Assembly (NCBI GenBank): GCA_028282705.1
Contig: JANQHI010000037.1
Location: forward strand, 62,001 to 126,000
Source of the DNA: Prolixibacteraceae bacterium
Lineage (GTDB): Bacteria; Bacteroidota; Bacteroidia; Bacteroidales; Prolixibacteraceae
Length of the DNA stretch: 64,000 bases
Reading direction: 5' to 3'
Shown here: one piece after another, positions 1-8,792 of the stretch
How positions within the stretch are numbered: position 1 is the stretch's first letter
Layout of the letters: every line of letters starts with the position of its first letter
The notes under the pieces: generated by a model
The model's input: only the letters and a program-made list of their open reading frames with translations
The model's database searches: none
What the model was told of the DNA's origin: nothing
Program-made: the position numbers and the translations under genes

Positions 1-204
1 GAATATATGTTGAATGACTTTGAAGAAGTAGTTTTCAAAACTTATCCTGAAATTGCAAAGACCAAAGGGGTATTGTATGAAAATGGAGCTGTTTATTCTT
101 CCATGTCTGGAAGTGGTTCAGCAGTGTTTGCTATTTTCGATCATTTACCGGCAAAAATCGACAGTCTGTTTCCTTCCACCAATTTCATTTACCGATCGTT
201 TTAG
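1..204 (+). CDS. ispE: 4-diphosphocytidyl-2-C-methyl-D-erythritol kinase, C-terminal fragment
   Basis: This is the last 67 codons of a gene that begins before the window; the frame is open from base 1. The enzyme phosphorylates CDP-methylerythritol in the non-mevalonate isoprenoid pathway. The visible part has the NDFE motif followed by [18 protein letters not shown], the glycine/serine-rich third motif of GHMP kinases as found in IspE. Only the C-terminal domain can be judged; the ATP-binding motif lies outside. No clear terminator follows the stop. Confidence 0.85.
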   Translation, partial: EYMLNDFEEVVFKTYPEIAKTKGVLYENGAVYSSMSGSGSAVFAIFDHLPAKIDSLFPSTNFIYRSF

Positions 205-322
205 CCGTTTACCGTCATTAAGATTTCGTTAACAAATATTTTGTACTTTTTAACAAAATGTAATGTAACATTTGCACTTGTAATTAGTCTATATAAACGA
301 AAGCAAGAAACAAATTAAGTTA

Positions 323-359
323 GAAAACAAGAAAACAAGAAAACAGAAAATAGAAAACG
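323..359 (+). promoter_or_regulatory. A-rich tandem-repeat leader ending at a start codon
   Basis: Five tandem 7-8 base units (GAAAACAA twice, then GAAAACA, GAAAATA, GAAAACG) run without interruption into the ATG at 360. The leader has no Shine-Dalgarno sequence. In Bacteroidota, unstructured A-rich leaders are associated with efficient translation, so I infer that this one supports high expression of the small secreted protein. No exact TAnnTTTG promoter motif is visible upstream. Confidence 0.4.
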
Positions 360-704
360 ATGAAAACAATTAGCAAAATTTTATTTATTGCACTTCTTGC
401 CTTGGTTACGACCACAACAAGTGCGCATGAAACGAAACTAGAAGTTGCCTCAAGCCATGGGAACGAAATAGAAACTACCTTACAATTGGAAAACTGGATG
501 TTAGAAGATAGCTTCTGGGAAACAACTCAAGCAGAATACCAATTGGAGTTAGAAAAACCACTTCAGTTGGAGTGCTGGATGTTAGATGAATCAAAATGGG
601 AAAAGTCAGAAGATAATTTATTTGTAACAGAAAAAGAACAGGAGCTAGAGTTAGAGCCCTGGATGTATAACGCGAATTTTTGGGAGATTAATAACAGCCT
701 GTAA
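360..704 (+). CDS. small secreted protein with three Trp-Met repeats, function unknown
   Basis: A 114-residue protein with a signal peptide (about residues 1-22, cut near TSA-HE). The mature part is acidic and holds three copies of a degenerate motif, L-[QE]-L-E-x-W-M-[LY]-x4-W-E, with the first Trp at residues 46, 73 and 101, a spacing of 27-28 residues. I recognise no named domain. The gene stands alone, with an A-rich repeat leader and a strong terminator, which suggests an abundant single-gene transcript. Alternating Leu/Gln/Glu before each Trp-Met suggests short beta strands. A periplasmic or surface location is inferred only from the signal peptide. Confidence 0.75.
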   Translation: MKTISKILFIALLALVTTTTSAHETKLEVASSHGNEIETTLQLENWMLEDSFWETTQAEYQLELEKPLQLECWMLDESKWEKSEDNLFVTEKEQELELEPWMYNANFWEINNSL

Positions 705-748
705 AAGGCAGTTAATGAATTTTTAGTTAGTTTGGTTTAGTTTAGTGA

Positions 749-778
749 CTGCCCACCAAAAGGTGGGCAGTTTTTTTT
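749..778 (+). terminator. rho-independent terminator
   Basis: A perfect 9-bp stem (CTGCCCACC / GGTGGGCAG) with an AAAA loop is followed by eight T. It lies 45 bases after the stop of the Trp-Met repeat protein and ends that transcript. Confidence 0.93.
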
Positions 779-869
779 GCATTTCATAGAATTATTCTGG
801 TTGGATAGCATTGAATGCCAATAAAAAGCCTATTTTTATTGCCTTGTGTTTTAAATTCCGCGAATTATT

Positions 870-1862
870 TTGAAGTCTTTATTATGGCATTTAGTAGTTG
901 TTTACCTCTGCATACCTATTTTGGTGAATGGGCAAGATGTTACCTTTTCCCAGTTTTATTCAAACCCTCTTTATTTAAACCCGGCCTTTTCTGGTTCTAT
1001 TGAGGTACCCAGGGTAGCAGTTCAATACAGGAACCAATGGCCGACAATTAATAATGCTTACAATACTTACAGTATATCTGTTGATTTACCAGTGGAAAAA
1101 TTAAAAGGTGGGCTGGGTGTACTTGTAATGAATGATGCACAATCAAGTGGTTTATTAAACATGTTCCAGGCCGATTTTATGTATTCTTCTTTTACAAAGT
1201 TAAATAAGGATTTCAGATTATATGGGGGGCTTCAATTGGGAGTACACCATAATTCATTAAAGTGGAATGACCTGGTTTTTCCTGATAATCTGGATGCCAA
1301 CTTTGGGCAGCATGGCACCACTTTAGAAAAACCCATAAAAAACCCTACCTATAGTTTTCTTGATGCATCAACTGGGATACTTTTATTTAGTAAGAAAGTT
1401 TTTTTTGGGCTGGCAGCACATCACCTGAATGAACCTAAACTGTCCTATTATTCAGGGCAGGAAGAAACAGGGGTTTTATACAGGAAATATACCCTGCATT
1501 TTGGGGCAAAATTACCCATATTCCTCCATGGGCATTTGCGCAAAAAGTTTAATATTGCCCCTCAGGTTATTTTGCAGCAGCAAGGAGATTTTAAACAATT
1601 CAATTATGGGTTATTTGCTAACAGGAAAGGCTTATCTGCAGGAGTGTGGCTTAGGCAAAATTTTACTTTTGATTATGATGCACTTATATTTTTGGTAGGC
1701 ATTATCAAAAAAAGATGGCAGCTTACTTACAGCTATGACTGGACTATTTCAGGGTTGGGAGGAGCAACAGGAGGGTCGAGTGAAATAGCCCTGTCCTTCC
1801 TGCTAAAGGATGTAACAAAGGTTTCGGGGCTTCCATTTTTCAGGCTGCCAGGAGAATATTAA
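870..1862 (+). CDS. PorP/SprF family type IX secretion-associated outer-membrane protein
   Basis: A 330-residue outer-membrane beta-barrel protein of the PorP/SprF family. The family signature follows the signal peptide directly: QDVTFSQFYSNPLYLNPAFSG, then VAVQYRNQWP. Members act with the type IX secretion system; several are encoded beside proteins with a type B (CHU_C) sorting domain and help secrete or anchor them. The start is TTG at 870, because a full signal peptide (KSLLWHLVVVYLCIPILVNG) begins there and no ATG lies upstream of the mature part. The 3' end overlaps by 4 bases the convergent CHU_C-domain gene, its likely partner. The specific role (SprF-like versus PorP) cannot be read from sequence. 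Confidence 0.88.
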   Translation: MKSLLWHLVVVYLCIPILVNGQDVTFSQFYSNPLYLNPAFSGSIEVPRVAVQYRNQWPTINNAYNTYSISVDLPVEKLKGGLGVLVMNDAQSSGLLNMFQADFMYSSFTKLNKDFRLYGGLQLGVHHNSLKWNDLVFPDNLDANFGQHGTTLEKPIKNPTYSFLDASTGILLFSKKVFFGLAAHHLNEPKLSYYSGQEETGVLYRKYTLHFGAKLPIFLHGHLRKKFNIAPQVILQQQGDFKQFNYGLFANRKGLSAGVWLRQNFTFDYDALIFLVGIIKKRWQLTYSYDWTISGLGGATGGSSEIALSFLLKDVTKVSGLPFFRLPGEY

Positions 1863-4800
1863 CGCACAAGGAGCACCTGCCCTTTTTGATAGTGCTCATA
1901 TCCTTGAATATCAAAAAAATGGGTAATCCAAACATAATTTCCCATTGGGGCATTATCACCATTTTGCATCTTCCCATCCCATTTATGGTCAAAACTTTTT
2001 GATTCGAAAACAATTTGCCCCCATCTGTCGAATATTTGAAGAAGGAACCTGTTGGGGTCAGCACCTACACCTACTGGCATAAAAACGCGGTTTTCAGGAA
2101 TGTCACTGTCTGGTCGGAAGGCATTGGGTGTAAACACATCAAATGGCAAAATCTGTATAAGCATGGTTGATGTGTCAAGGCAACCAAAATCTGATTCAGT
2201 AATTAACTGAGGGTAGTATTCCCCAATTTCTAAGTATTCATTTGTAGGATTTTTTTCTTCTGAAGTATTTCCATCATCAAAATCCCAGTAATAATTAAAA
2301 CCAAATATTGAAGAATCAGCAAATTGAATGGTGGGGTGTTCAATAGTAGCAACCTCATAATCTACGGTAAAATTAGAAATTGGTTTAGGGTGGACAAATA
2401 CCCAACCATCTTTAATTACAGTGGCAGAACAACCAGTTTCAGTTGAAGTTCCCACCAGTTCAAACCCAAAAGCCCCACTGTCCTGAAGTGTTGTAAGCAG
2501 AGAATTGCCTTCAGGGTAAGGCATAAAATCAGTGATCCATGTAAATTCAAGGAATTCATCAAATGGGTCTGCAAATATTTCCAGGGTATAAGGTTGGCAT
2601 CCTTCCAGGTTGTCAGTATAAAAATCAAAATGGGGATTTCTTTTTAAAGCCTTTGTAGCAGTGTCACTAAAACATCCATATTCATCAACTACCAATGTAA
2701 TGGATGCTGTAGGTTCATCAATGGCGACATCAATAGTGTGGTTGTTCCCACCTACCTGGTGGCAATCCTCAAAGCTCCAGTAACAAATTGAAGAGTCAAT
2801 GGCATTAAGGTAAATAACTTCAGTTGTGTCTGGGTAGCAGGTTGTTGGGTCAATAGAAAACTCAGCTGTTGGGGTAGGGAATACTTTGATCATGCTGTCA
2901 ATAGTGAATCCAATCTGGCATCCACTAAGGTTTTGTGTGATGGTTAAACCAACATCATAAAAGCCTGTTTGGTCATAAAAGTGTATGGGCTGGCGTGCAT
3001 TGCTTATGGGTGACCCGTCCCCAAAGTCCCATTCAAAAAGGAGGTCATCTTCATGCCCAAGCCTTCCTTCAAAATAGATGGTGGTTGAGTCACAACCCCT
3101 GCTTTTTCCTGTTAGCAACTCAAAATCTGGATTGGCTCCAATGGTGAGATAAGATGTATCAGGGCTAATACAACCATTTTGTTCAACATGCAAGCTTATG
3201 TCTAAGGCAGTAGAAAATGGAGGTACAGAAACAACATAATATTGAAAACCTAATGTGTCAAACAGGTGAAGGCCTCCAAAATCCCAATAAAAGTTGGCAC
3301 CTTCAGTAGCATTCCCAATATATTGGATCTCCCTGTTATATTTATGGCAGGTAGAATCAGGGTTTTCAACTGGTTCAAAGTCAGAAGTAGGGATTTCAAA
3401 GTAGCCAACCTTGTGCACTGCATGGGTATTACACTGGTTTATGGTTGTGATATCCATAGAGATTTCATATTCCCCCCAATAATCTGAAGACAGGTTAACA
3501 TTTTCCCTGTCTACCTGTAAAATATTGAGAGAATCAGGCTTATTGCTTGACCATGCAACACCTCCATCATAATCCCATACATAATCAGGGGCATTGGTAA
3601 TGGTTGCTGATATGCTAGACTGCCTTTCTCCACATAAATGGGTTTCTCCATCTAATGTTATATCAGGCAAAGGATATACTTCTAAATGCATGGTATCCTT
3701 TGCAGAGCAACCAAACTCATCATAGGCAACAACATGGTAATCGCCTGTTTCTCCTGCAATGATGGTTTGCGTTGTATCTCCAGTTTGCCAGATATAGCTT
3801 TCAAAACCTGGACCAGCATCTAGCTGCAATGTATTGGGTGAACAAAATGCTGTATCAACCCCTATGTTTGTAATTGGGTGGCTTACAAAAATATAGATGG
3901 AATCTGTTAAGATACATCCATCTGCTGTGGTAGCAGTTAATGCATATTTACCTTCTTCTGAAACCAACAATGTTTGGGATGAGTCACCTGTATTCCATTG
4001 GTAGTCATCAAAATATGGGCCTGCATCCAGCAGTTCAGAATCACCATAACAAAGCTGTACTGAATCACCTGAAAAACCAATACTTTCACTAATATCCAAA
4101 ATAATGTCCAGGTTAAAGCCGACCCCATATCCATATGATTCAACCCCTCCAAACCCATAAACATATGCCAGGAAGCCACGATCAGGGTTTGAATTGTTTA
4201 TCCTATGAGTACCTGGTGTAATAGATATCTGGGTGTATGAATAATCTCCTTCAGGAAATGGTTTGAATTCAGATTGGATGTTATTGCCATCCAAAAACAT
4301 ATTCCCTGTTTCTTCAGTGAGTGTTACAATATTTACAGAATAATTTACAATTTGGTCAGAATCATAAGCCACAAAAGTTACATCATTTTTGGATTGTGAA
4401 GTGGGGCTTAAAATGATCATAAAAGGGTCACCATCTCCTCCTGTAAAATCTTGGTCAACAGACCTGGATTGTGCAAATTGAGCAACCATCACAGGTTTAT
4501 CTGCATAAATTCGTTTAGGGTCATCATGCTGTAAAGTTAACTCTGCAAAATCGCCACGATTTAAATAAATAGGTTCACGCCCGGTTATAAAAACAGATGT
4601 GTTGTTTTGTGCGGCCATAATCCTGTACCTGTCTTGTTCCCTGGTTTTCAGGGGAACAGCATAAAACTCTTTTCCCCAAGAATATAAGGGAGGTATTTGT
4701 TCAAATAAGTGGTCCCAGGCAGTGACTCCATCATCAGCAGGTACAGTTGTGGCAAGTGAGCCAGAATAAAATGCAATGGGTTTATCGGCTTTGACATGGC

Positions 4801-5464
4801 TTCCTGTAAGGTCTCCTTCACCTTCCAGTGCATCATAATCATTCATGGATTGAACCTGGTAAATATCGCCCTGGTCAAGTAGTACAGTGAAAACTGAATC
4901 TGCTGGCTTGCCTCCATCAGTAACAACTGATGGGGTAATTTCAACTGTGGTTTCATCTTTAGTAGCAACAATCAGGAATTCACTATTCCTTCCATTTCCA
5001 TAGTTCATCCCATTTGTGTGGATATGTGGGGCATAACACATGGCAAAATATTCATACCCCAATGATTCAATGGGGTATATTACTGCCACATCAGCAGAAT
5101 TCCTGTCCCAGTTTAAGGCATACACGTTAACAGGGTTTTCGGCAACAAGGTGGATAGCCCTTTGTTGGATATTCTCAGAACCTTCAGCTTCAACATCATA
5201 CCAGTGGTAGGGCTTTACACGCACATTACTGTTAGCTTCAACTATATATGTTTGAGTATATTTTCCATAATACAGTACAAATTTTGTCCTTTCCCTGGCT
5301 GTAACTGTAATTTCAACAAAATGCCTATTGTGGTAGGTCCTGCTTTCCATAAAGGCAAACCAAAATTCTGTACCCTCTGTTGACCTTTTGCAGTTATCAT
5401 CAACTTGGCTTAAAACAAGGGAAGGAAGGATTAAAAAGAGGTAAGATATGGCAAGTATTTTCAT
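1859..5464 (-). CDS. secreted multidomain protein with type B T9SS sorting domain
   Basis: A 1201-residue secreted protein. A signal peptide (1-19) is followed by a long beta-rich region (about 25-450) resembling the IgGFc-binding N-terminal domain, two adjacent Ig-like repeats that each contain a W-x-T-G-D-[ST]-[ST]-Q-T motif (about 460-600), and several PKD-like modules with W-D-F-[GD]-D/G cores (about 690-1075). The last ~95 residues, from FTPNAF through FDRWGQIVFES to the DGKMQNG and GNYVW motifs, form the gliding-associated CHU_C domain that directs export by the type IX system. It is probably a cell-surface adhesin or extracellular structural protein. The convergent neighbour is a PorP/SprF-type protein, a pairing typical of type B substrates. 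No catalytic motif is seen. Confidence 0.87.
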   Translation of the reverse strand: MKILAISYLFLILPSLVLSQVDDNCKRSTEGTEFWFAFMESRTYHNRHFVEITVTARERTKFVLYYGKYTQTYIVEANSNVRVKPYHWYDVEAEGSENIQQRAIHLVAENPVNVYALNWDRNSADVAVIYPIESLGYEYFAMCYAPHIHTNGMNYGNGRNSEFLIVATKDETTVEITPSVVTDGGKPADSVFTVLLDQGDIYQVQSMNDYDALEGEGDLTGSHVKADKPIAFYSGSLATTVPADDGVTAWDHLFEQIPPLYSWGKEFYAVPLKTREQDRYRIMAAQNNTSVFITGREPIYLNRGDFAELTLQHDDPKRIYADKPVMVAQFAQSRSVDQDFTGGDGDPFMIILSPTSQSKNDVTFVAYDSDQIVNYSVNIVTLTEETGNMFLDGNNIQSEFKPFPEGDYSYTQISITPGTHRINNSNPDRGFLAYVYGFGGVESYGYGVGFNLDIILDISESIGFSGDSVQLCYGDSELLDAGPYFDDYQWNTGDSSQTLLVSEEGKYALTATTADGCILTDSIYIFVSHPITNIGVDTAFCSPNTLQLDAGPGFESYIWQTGDTTQTIIAGETGDYHVVAYDEFGCSAKDTMHLEVYPLPDITLDGETHLCGERQSSISATITNAPDYVWDYDGGVAWSSNKPDSLNILQVDRENVNLSSDYWGEYEISMDITTINQCNTHAVHKVGYFEIPTSDFEPVENPDSTCHKYNREIQYIGNATEGANFYWDFGGLHLFDTLGFQYYVVSVPPFSTALDISLHVEQNGCISPDTSYLTIGANPDFELLTGKSRGCDSTTIYFEGRLGHEDDLLFEWDFGDGSPISNARQPIHFYDQTGFYDVGLTITQNLSGCQIGFTIDSMIKVFPTPTAEFSIDPTTCYPDTTEVIYLNAIDSSICYWSFEDCHQVGGNNHTIDVAIDEPTASITLVVDEYGCFSDTATKALKRNPHFDFYTDNLEGCQPYTLEIFADPFDEFLEFTWITDFMPYPEGNSLLTTLQDSGAFGFELVGTSTETGCSATVIKDGWVFVHPKPISNFTVDYEVATIEHPTIQFADSSIFGFNYYWDFDDGNTSEEKNPTNEYLEIGEYYPQLITESDFGCLDTSTMLIQILPFDVFTPNAFRPDSDIPENRVFMPVGVGADPNRFLLQIFDRWGQIVFESKSFDHKWDGKMQNGDNAPMGNYVWITHFFDIQGYEHYQKGQVLLVR

Positions 5465-5575
5465 CTTCCAGTTTTAAAACTGATAAATATAGTCAGATGG
5501 TTTGTAAAATAAGGTGTTTGATGAATGAAAAACTTTGTAAGGGAAATAAAAAAGTAATTTTTCAATTGAATTATA

Positions 5576-5608
5576 ACAAAAAGCCATCAATCAATTGACT
5601 GATGGCTT
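5576..5608 (-). terminator. terminator of the carboxylase operon
   Basis: A 9-bp stem (AAGCCATCA / TGATGGCTT) with a 10-base loop is followed on the minus strand by TTTTTGTT. It lies 23 bases past the biotin-carrier stop codon. The plus-strand side lacks a clean T run, so it fits termination of the minus-strand operon. Confidence 0.75.
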
Positions 5609-5630
5609 CTTCTTACCCTCTTGTATATTT

Positions 5631-5954
5631 TTAAATAGGTTTGATCTCTATTAAAAGATAGCTTTTAGGAATAACCTGATCCTTTTGTACATGTATTTTT
5701 ACAATTTTCCCATCAAAAGGCATACGAATGATATTGTGCATTTTCATTGCTTCTAACATTAATAGGGACTCACCTTCTTTTACCTTTTGCCCTGTTTTTA
5801 CATAAATGTCAATGATGGTTCCAGGTATAAAAGAATAAATATGGTTAAAATTGGGTTTTTCCCATTTTACCCTATTCTCAAATTTTTTGGTAAAGGAAGT
5901 CTTATATCTGGCTCCCTCCACTATTAATGTCTTTAAGTTTTGCTCTTCAGCCAT
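5631..5954 (-). CDS. biotin carboxyl carrier subunit of acyl-CoA (de)carboxylase
   Basis: A 107-residue biotinyl-domain protein. The biotin attachment motif EAMKM lies at residues 68-72 with Lys71 as acceptor, and the flanking barrel strands (PGTIIDIYVKTGQKVKEG; PFDGKIVKIHV) are complete. It moves carboxyl groups between partner active sites. It lies 21 bases downstream of the carboxyltransferase gene and shares its operon. Together they fit the small biotin subunit and the alpha subunit of methylmalonyl-CoA decarboxylase or a propionyl-CoA carboxylase. No biotin carboxylase or membrane decarboxylase subunit is nearby, so the direction of the reaction is open. Confidence 0.88.
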   Translation of the reverse strand: MAEEQNLKTLIVEGARYKTSFTKKFENRVKWEKPNFNHIYSFIPGTIIDIYVKTGQKVKEGESLLMLEAMKMHNIIRMPFDGKIVKIHVQKDQVIPKSYLLIEIKPI

Positions 5955-5975
5955 AAATTTGAATATTGAAGATTA

Positions 5976-7520
5976 CTAAAATGGAGGAATCCCATGTTTC
6001 TTCTTAGGTCCTGAAATGTCTTTATTTTCAGAAACTTTTAATGCATGGAGTATCATAGACCTAGTTTGTTTTGGTTCAATTACCTCATCAATATACCCCT
6101 GTCCTGCAGCCACAAATGGGTTGGCAAATTTTTGTTTGTATTCTTCCACCTTTTGTTGGCGCATTGCTTCAGGGTCTTCAGCTTCAGCAATTTCTTTCCT
6201 GAAAACAATGTTAGCTGCGCCCTCAGGTCCCATTACAGCAATTTCTGCATTTGGCCATGCAAATACAAAATCAGCCCTTAAATGCCTTGAATTCATGGCA
6301 ATGTAGCCACCACCATATGCTTTACGCAAAATAACTGTTACTTTAGGAACTGTAGCTTCACTATATGCATACAGGATTTTTGCCCCATGGCGAATAACCC
6401 CAGCATGCTCCTGGTCAACACCAGGAAGGTATCCTGGCAAGTCTTCAAGGGTTACAATAGGGATATTGAATGCATCACAGTATCTGATAAAACGAGCTGC
6501 TTTGTCTGAGCTGTCTGTGTCGAGAACCCCTGCAAGGACTTTAGGCTGGTTGGCAACAAAACCAATTGTTTCACCATCCATACGTCCAAAACCAATAATA
6601 ATATTTGGTGCAAAGTGCTCCATGATCTCAAAAAATTCAGACCCATCAGTGATAGACCTGATAATATCCCTCATATCATAAGGGATCTTTGGGTTCATAG
6701 GAACAATTTCTTCAATATTAAAATCTTTTTTAGGCGTTTTTTTAGGGAATGGCATTGCTTTCCCTTTATTGTTCCTTGGGATAAATGAGATCAGGGTTTT
6801 GATCTGTTCAAAACATTCGTGTTCACTTTTTGCATAAAAATGGGCATTTCCAGTAATTTCTGCATGTACCTTGGCTCCACCCAATTCTTCCATAGAGATT
6901 TCTTCACCCAGTACTGATTTAATAACACTTGGCCCTGTAATAAACATTTTGGAAATGTTCTCAACCACAAAAACAAAATCAGTTAATGCAGGTGAATAGA
7001 CAGCTCCTCCTGCACAAGGTCCCAGGATTACTGAAATTTGCGGGATAACCCCAGATGCCAGGGTGTTGCGGAAAAAAATTTCACCATACCCAGCCAATGA
7101 ATTTACACCTTCCTGGATACGTGCCCCACCAGAGTCATTGATCCCAATTAAAGGAACCCTCATTTTTAGTGCATGATCCATGATCTTGGTTATTTTCCTG
7201 GCATGTGCCAAACCAAGTGAACCTCCAGCTACTGTAAAATCCTGTGCAAATATGCAAACTGGTTTTTTAAAGATGGTTCCTGTACCAATAATTACCCCAT
7301 CACCATGGAGTACTTTTTCTTCCATCCCAAAGTCTTTGGCGCTGTGCTCAACAAACAGGTCGTATTCATGAAAAGATTTATCATCCAATATGGCCAATAT
7401 CCTTTCACGGGCGGTTAGTTTACCCATTTTTGCTTGTTTCTCAATGGCTTTGTCTCCACCACCCTTTTGAACTTCTTTCTTCCTTTTGCGAAGGTCGAGT
7501 ATGTTGCTTCTCAATGACAT
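5976..7520 (-). CDS. acyl-CoA carboxyltransferase subunit (methylmalonyl-CoA decarboxylase alpha / propionyl-CoA carboxylase beta)
   Basis: A 514-residue carboxyltransferase of full family length with both crotonase-like halves. The N-terminal half has the acyl-CoA oxyanion segment (NDSGGARIQEG) and GPCAGGAVYSPA. The C-terminal half has the biotin-side segment (EDLPGYLPGVDQEH) and RKAYGGGYIAM. It transfers CO2 between biotin and propionyl-/methylmalonyl-CoA. Closest recognisable subgroup: the propionyl-CoA carboxylase beta and MmdA proteins of Bacteroidota. The biotin carrier follows 21 bases later. meaB at 37-38 kb suggests that the cell has a methylmalonyl-CoA pathway. Confidence 0.9.
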   Translation of the reverse strand: MSLRSNILDLRKRKKEVQKGGGDKAIEKQAKMGKLTARERILAILDDKSFHEYDLFVEHSAKDFGMEEKVLHGDGVIIGTGTIFKKPVCIFAQDFTVAGGSLGLAHARKITKIMDHALKMRVPLIGINDSGGARIQEGVNSLAGYGEIFFRNTLASGVIPQISVILGPCAGGAVYSPALTDFVFVVENISKMFITGPSVIKSVLGEEISMEELGGAKVHAEITGNAHFYAKSEHECFEQIKTLISFIPRNNKGKAMPFPKKTPKKDFNIEEIVPMNPKIPYDMRDIIRSITDGSEFFEIMEHFAPNIIIGFGRMDGETIGFVANQPKVLAGVLDTDSSDKAARFIRYCDAFNIPIVTLEDLPGYLPGVDQEHAGVIRHGAKILYAYSEATVPKVTVILRKAYGGGYIAMNSRHLRADFVFAWPNAEIAVMGPEGAANIVFRKEIAEAEDPEAMRQQKVEEYKQKFANPFVAAGQGYIDEVIEPKQTRSMILHALKVSENKDISGPKKKHGIPPF

Positions 7521-7540
7521 ATAAAAAATATTTGTTAGCA

Positions 7541-7567
7541 GGTTTTATAATTTAATGCTATAAAACC
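7541..7567 (-). promoter_or_regulatory. perfect inverted repeat upstream of the carboxyltransferase gene
   Basis: A 9-bp perfect inverted repeat (GGTTTTATA / TATAAAACC) with a 9-base spacer lies 20-47 bases before the ATG at 7520. No T run follows on either strand, so it is a better candidate for an operator or 5' UTR hairpin than a terminator. Function is inferred from position only. Confidence 0.35.
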
Positions 7568-7711
7568 CAGCAATTTGTTTGATTTTGATGTGGCTAAATT
7601 ATAATTTTTTTAAATTGTGCTTTCCATTTCTTAATTATTTTAACTAAGTAAGTTAAATAATCTTCAATAACTTGTTTTTAAACAATTTTCTTATTGGTTT
7701 GAAAATTGAAA

Positions 7712-8791
7712 CTATCTGGCTGCCCACCTGTAAATTACCAGGGCAATTACTGCATAAATCATATTAGGTATCCACACCGCCAGTGTTGTATTCATGTTCC
7801 CATTTATTGCAAACACAGTAGATACCTGGGCAAAAAGTATATATGAAAAACTAAACAATAACCCCAACCCTAAATGCAACCCTAGCCCTCCTTTTACTTT
7901 ACGCGAAGCCAACCCTGCCCCAATTAGTGTTAATATAAATACTGAAAAAGGTCCACTGCTGCGCCTTTCCCTCTCAATCTCAAGGTCAGTGGTATTGACA
8001 CCCCTTATCCTGCCACTTTTTATTTGCCTTGAAATCTCAGGAGTAGGGATTGTTTCTATCTCGTTTTTAACCTTCCTGTATTCTTCTGGTTTCATGTTTA
8101 ACATAGTGTCAAGCCTATAGCCTTGGATAATTTCTTCATGGTCTTCAAAATAAAGCCTTTTCCAATATTGGTTTAGTACCCACAGGTTTTTTTCTTCATC
8201 CCAGCGTATGTTATTGGCCGAAATTTTTTCAACCAGCTTATGGTCTTCAAACCTTTCAAGGGTAAAACGATAACCTACATTATTGGAGTTGAAACTTTGG
8301 ATATATATATATACACCCGGGTCAATCTGGCGATGAATATGCCTTTCTGTCTGGACACTATTTTTACTGATGTAAGTATTATAGAAATCTACCCTTTTTT
8401 TATTGGCAGGAGGGATAATGTAATGTCCCAGGGTAAATGATATGACAGCAATTACAAATGCAGAAATAAGAAATGGGCGCATCAGCCTCCAGAAAGATAC
8501 ACCACTGCTCAGGATTGCTATAATCTCTGTGTTGTATGCCATTTTTGAGGTAAAGTAGATCACTGCAATGAACGTGAAAAGCGAGCTGAACAGGTTTGCA
8601 AAGTAGGGTACAAAATTCACATAATGTTCAAAAATAATTGCCTGTGTTGGAATGTTTTTTGACAAATATTCATCGAGGTTCTCAGCCATGTCAAATACTA
8701 GGACAATACTTATTATCAAAGCAATTGTGTAAAAGAATGTTCCCAGGAACTTCCTGATAATGTATTTATCTATTGTTTTTAGAAATTTCAT
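7712..8791 (-). CDS. LptF/LptG family lipopolysaccharide export permease
   Basis: A 359-residue inner-membrane protein of the YjgP/YjgQ family, which forms the LptB2FG transporter that lifts LPS from the inner membrane. Layout: TM1 at about 13-35, TM2-3 at about 60-120, a periplasmic beta-jellyroll-like domain (about 125-280), then three helices (about 283-355). The N-terminal KFLGTFFYTIALIISIVLVFD and the ILSSGVSFWRLMRPF coupling region are typical. Bacteroidota usually carry more than one such protein, and I cannot tell LptF from LptG here. It starts one base after the tgt stop codon, so the two are probably co-transcribed. Confidence 0.88.
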   Translation of the reverse strand: MKFLKTIDKYIIRKFLGTFFYTIALIISIVLVFDMAENLDEYLSKNIPTQAIIFEHYVNFVPYFANLFSSLFTFIAVIYFTSKMAYNTEIIAILSSGVSFWRLMRPFLISAFVIAVISFTLGHYIIPPANKKRVDFYNTYISKNSVQTERHIHRQIDPGVYIYIQSFNSNNVGYRFTLERFEDHKLVEKISANNIRWDEEKNLWVLNQYWKRLYFEDHEEIIQGYRLDTMLNMKPEEYRKVKNEIETIPTPEISRQIKSGRIRGVNTTDLEIERERRSSGPFSVFILTLIGAGLASRKVKGGLGLHLGLGLLFSFSYILFAQVSTVFAINGNMNTTLAVWIPNMIYAVIALVIYRWAAR

Positions 8792-8792
8792 T

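Noticed and set aside
323-359. GAAAACAA repeats as a CRISPR array or integration site
   Set aside because: Units are only 7-8 bases long and directly adjacent, with no spacers.
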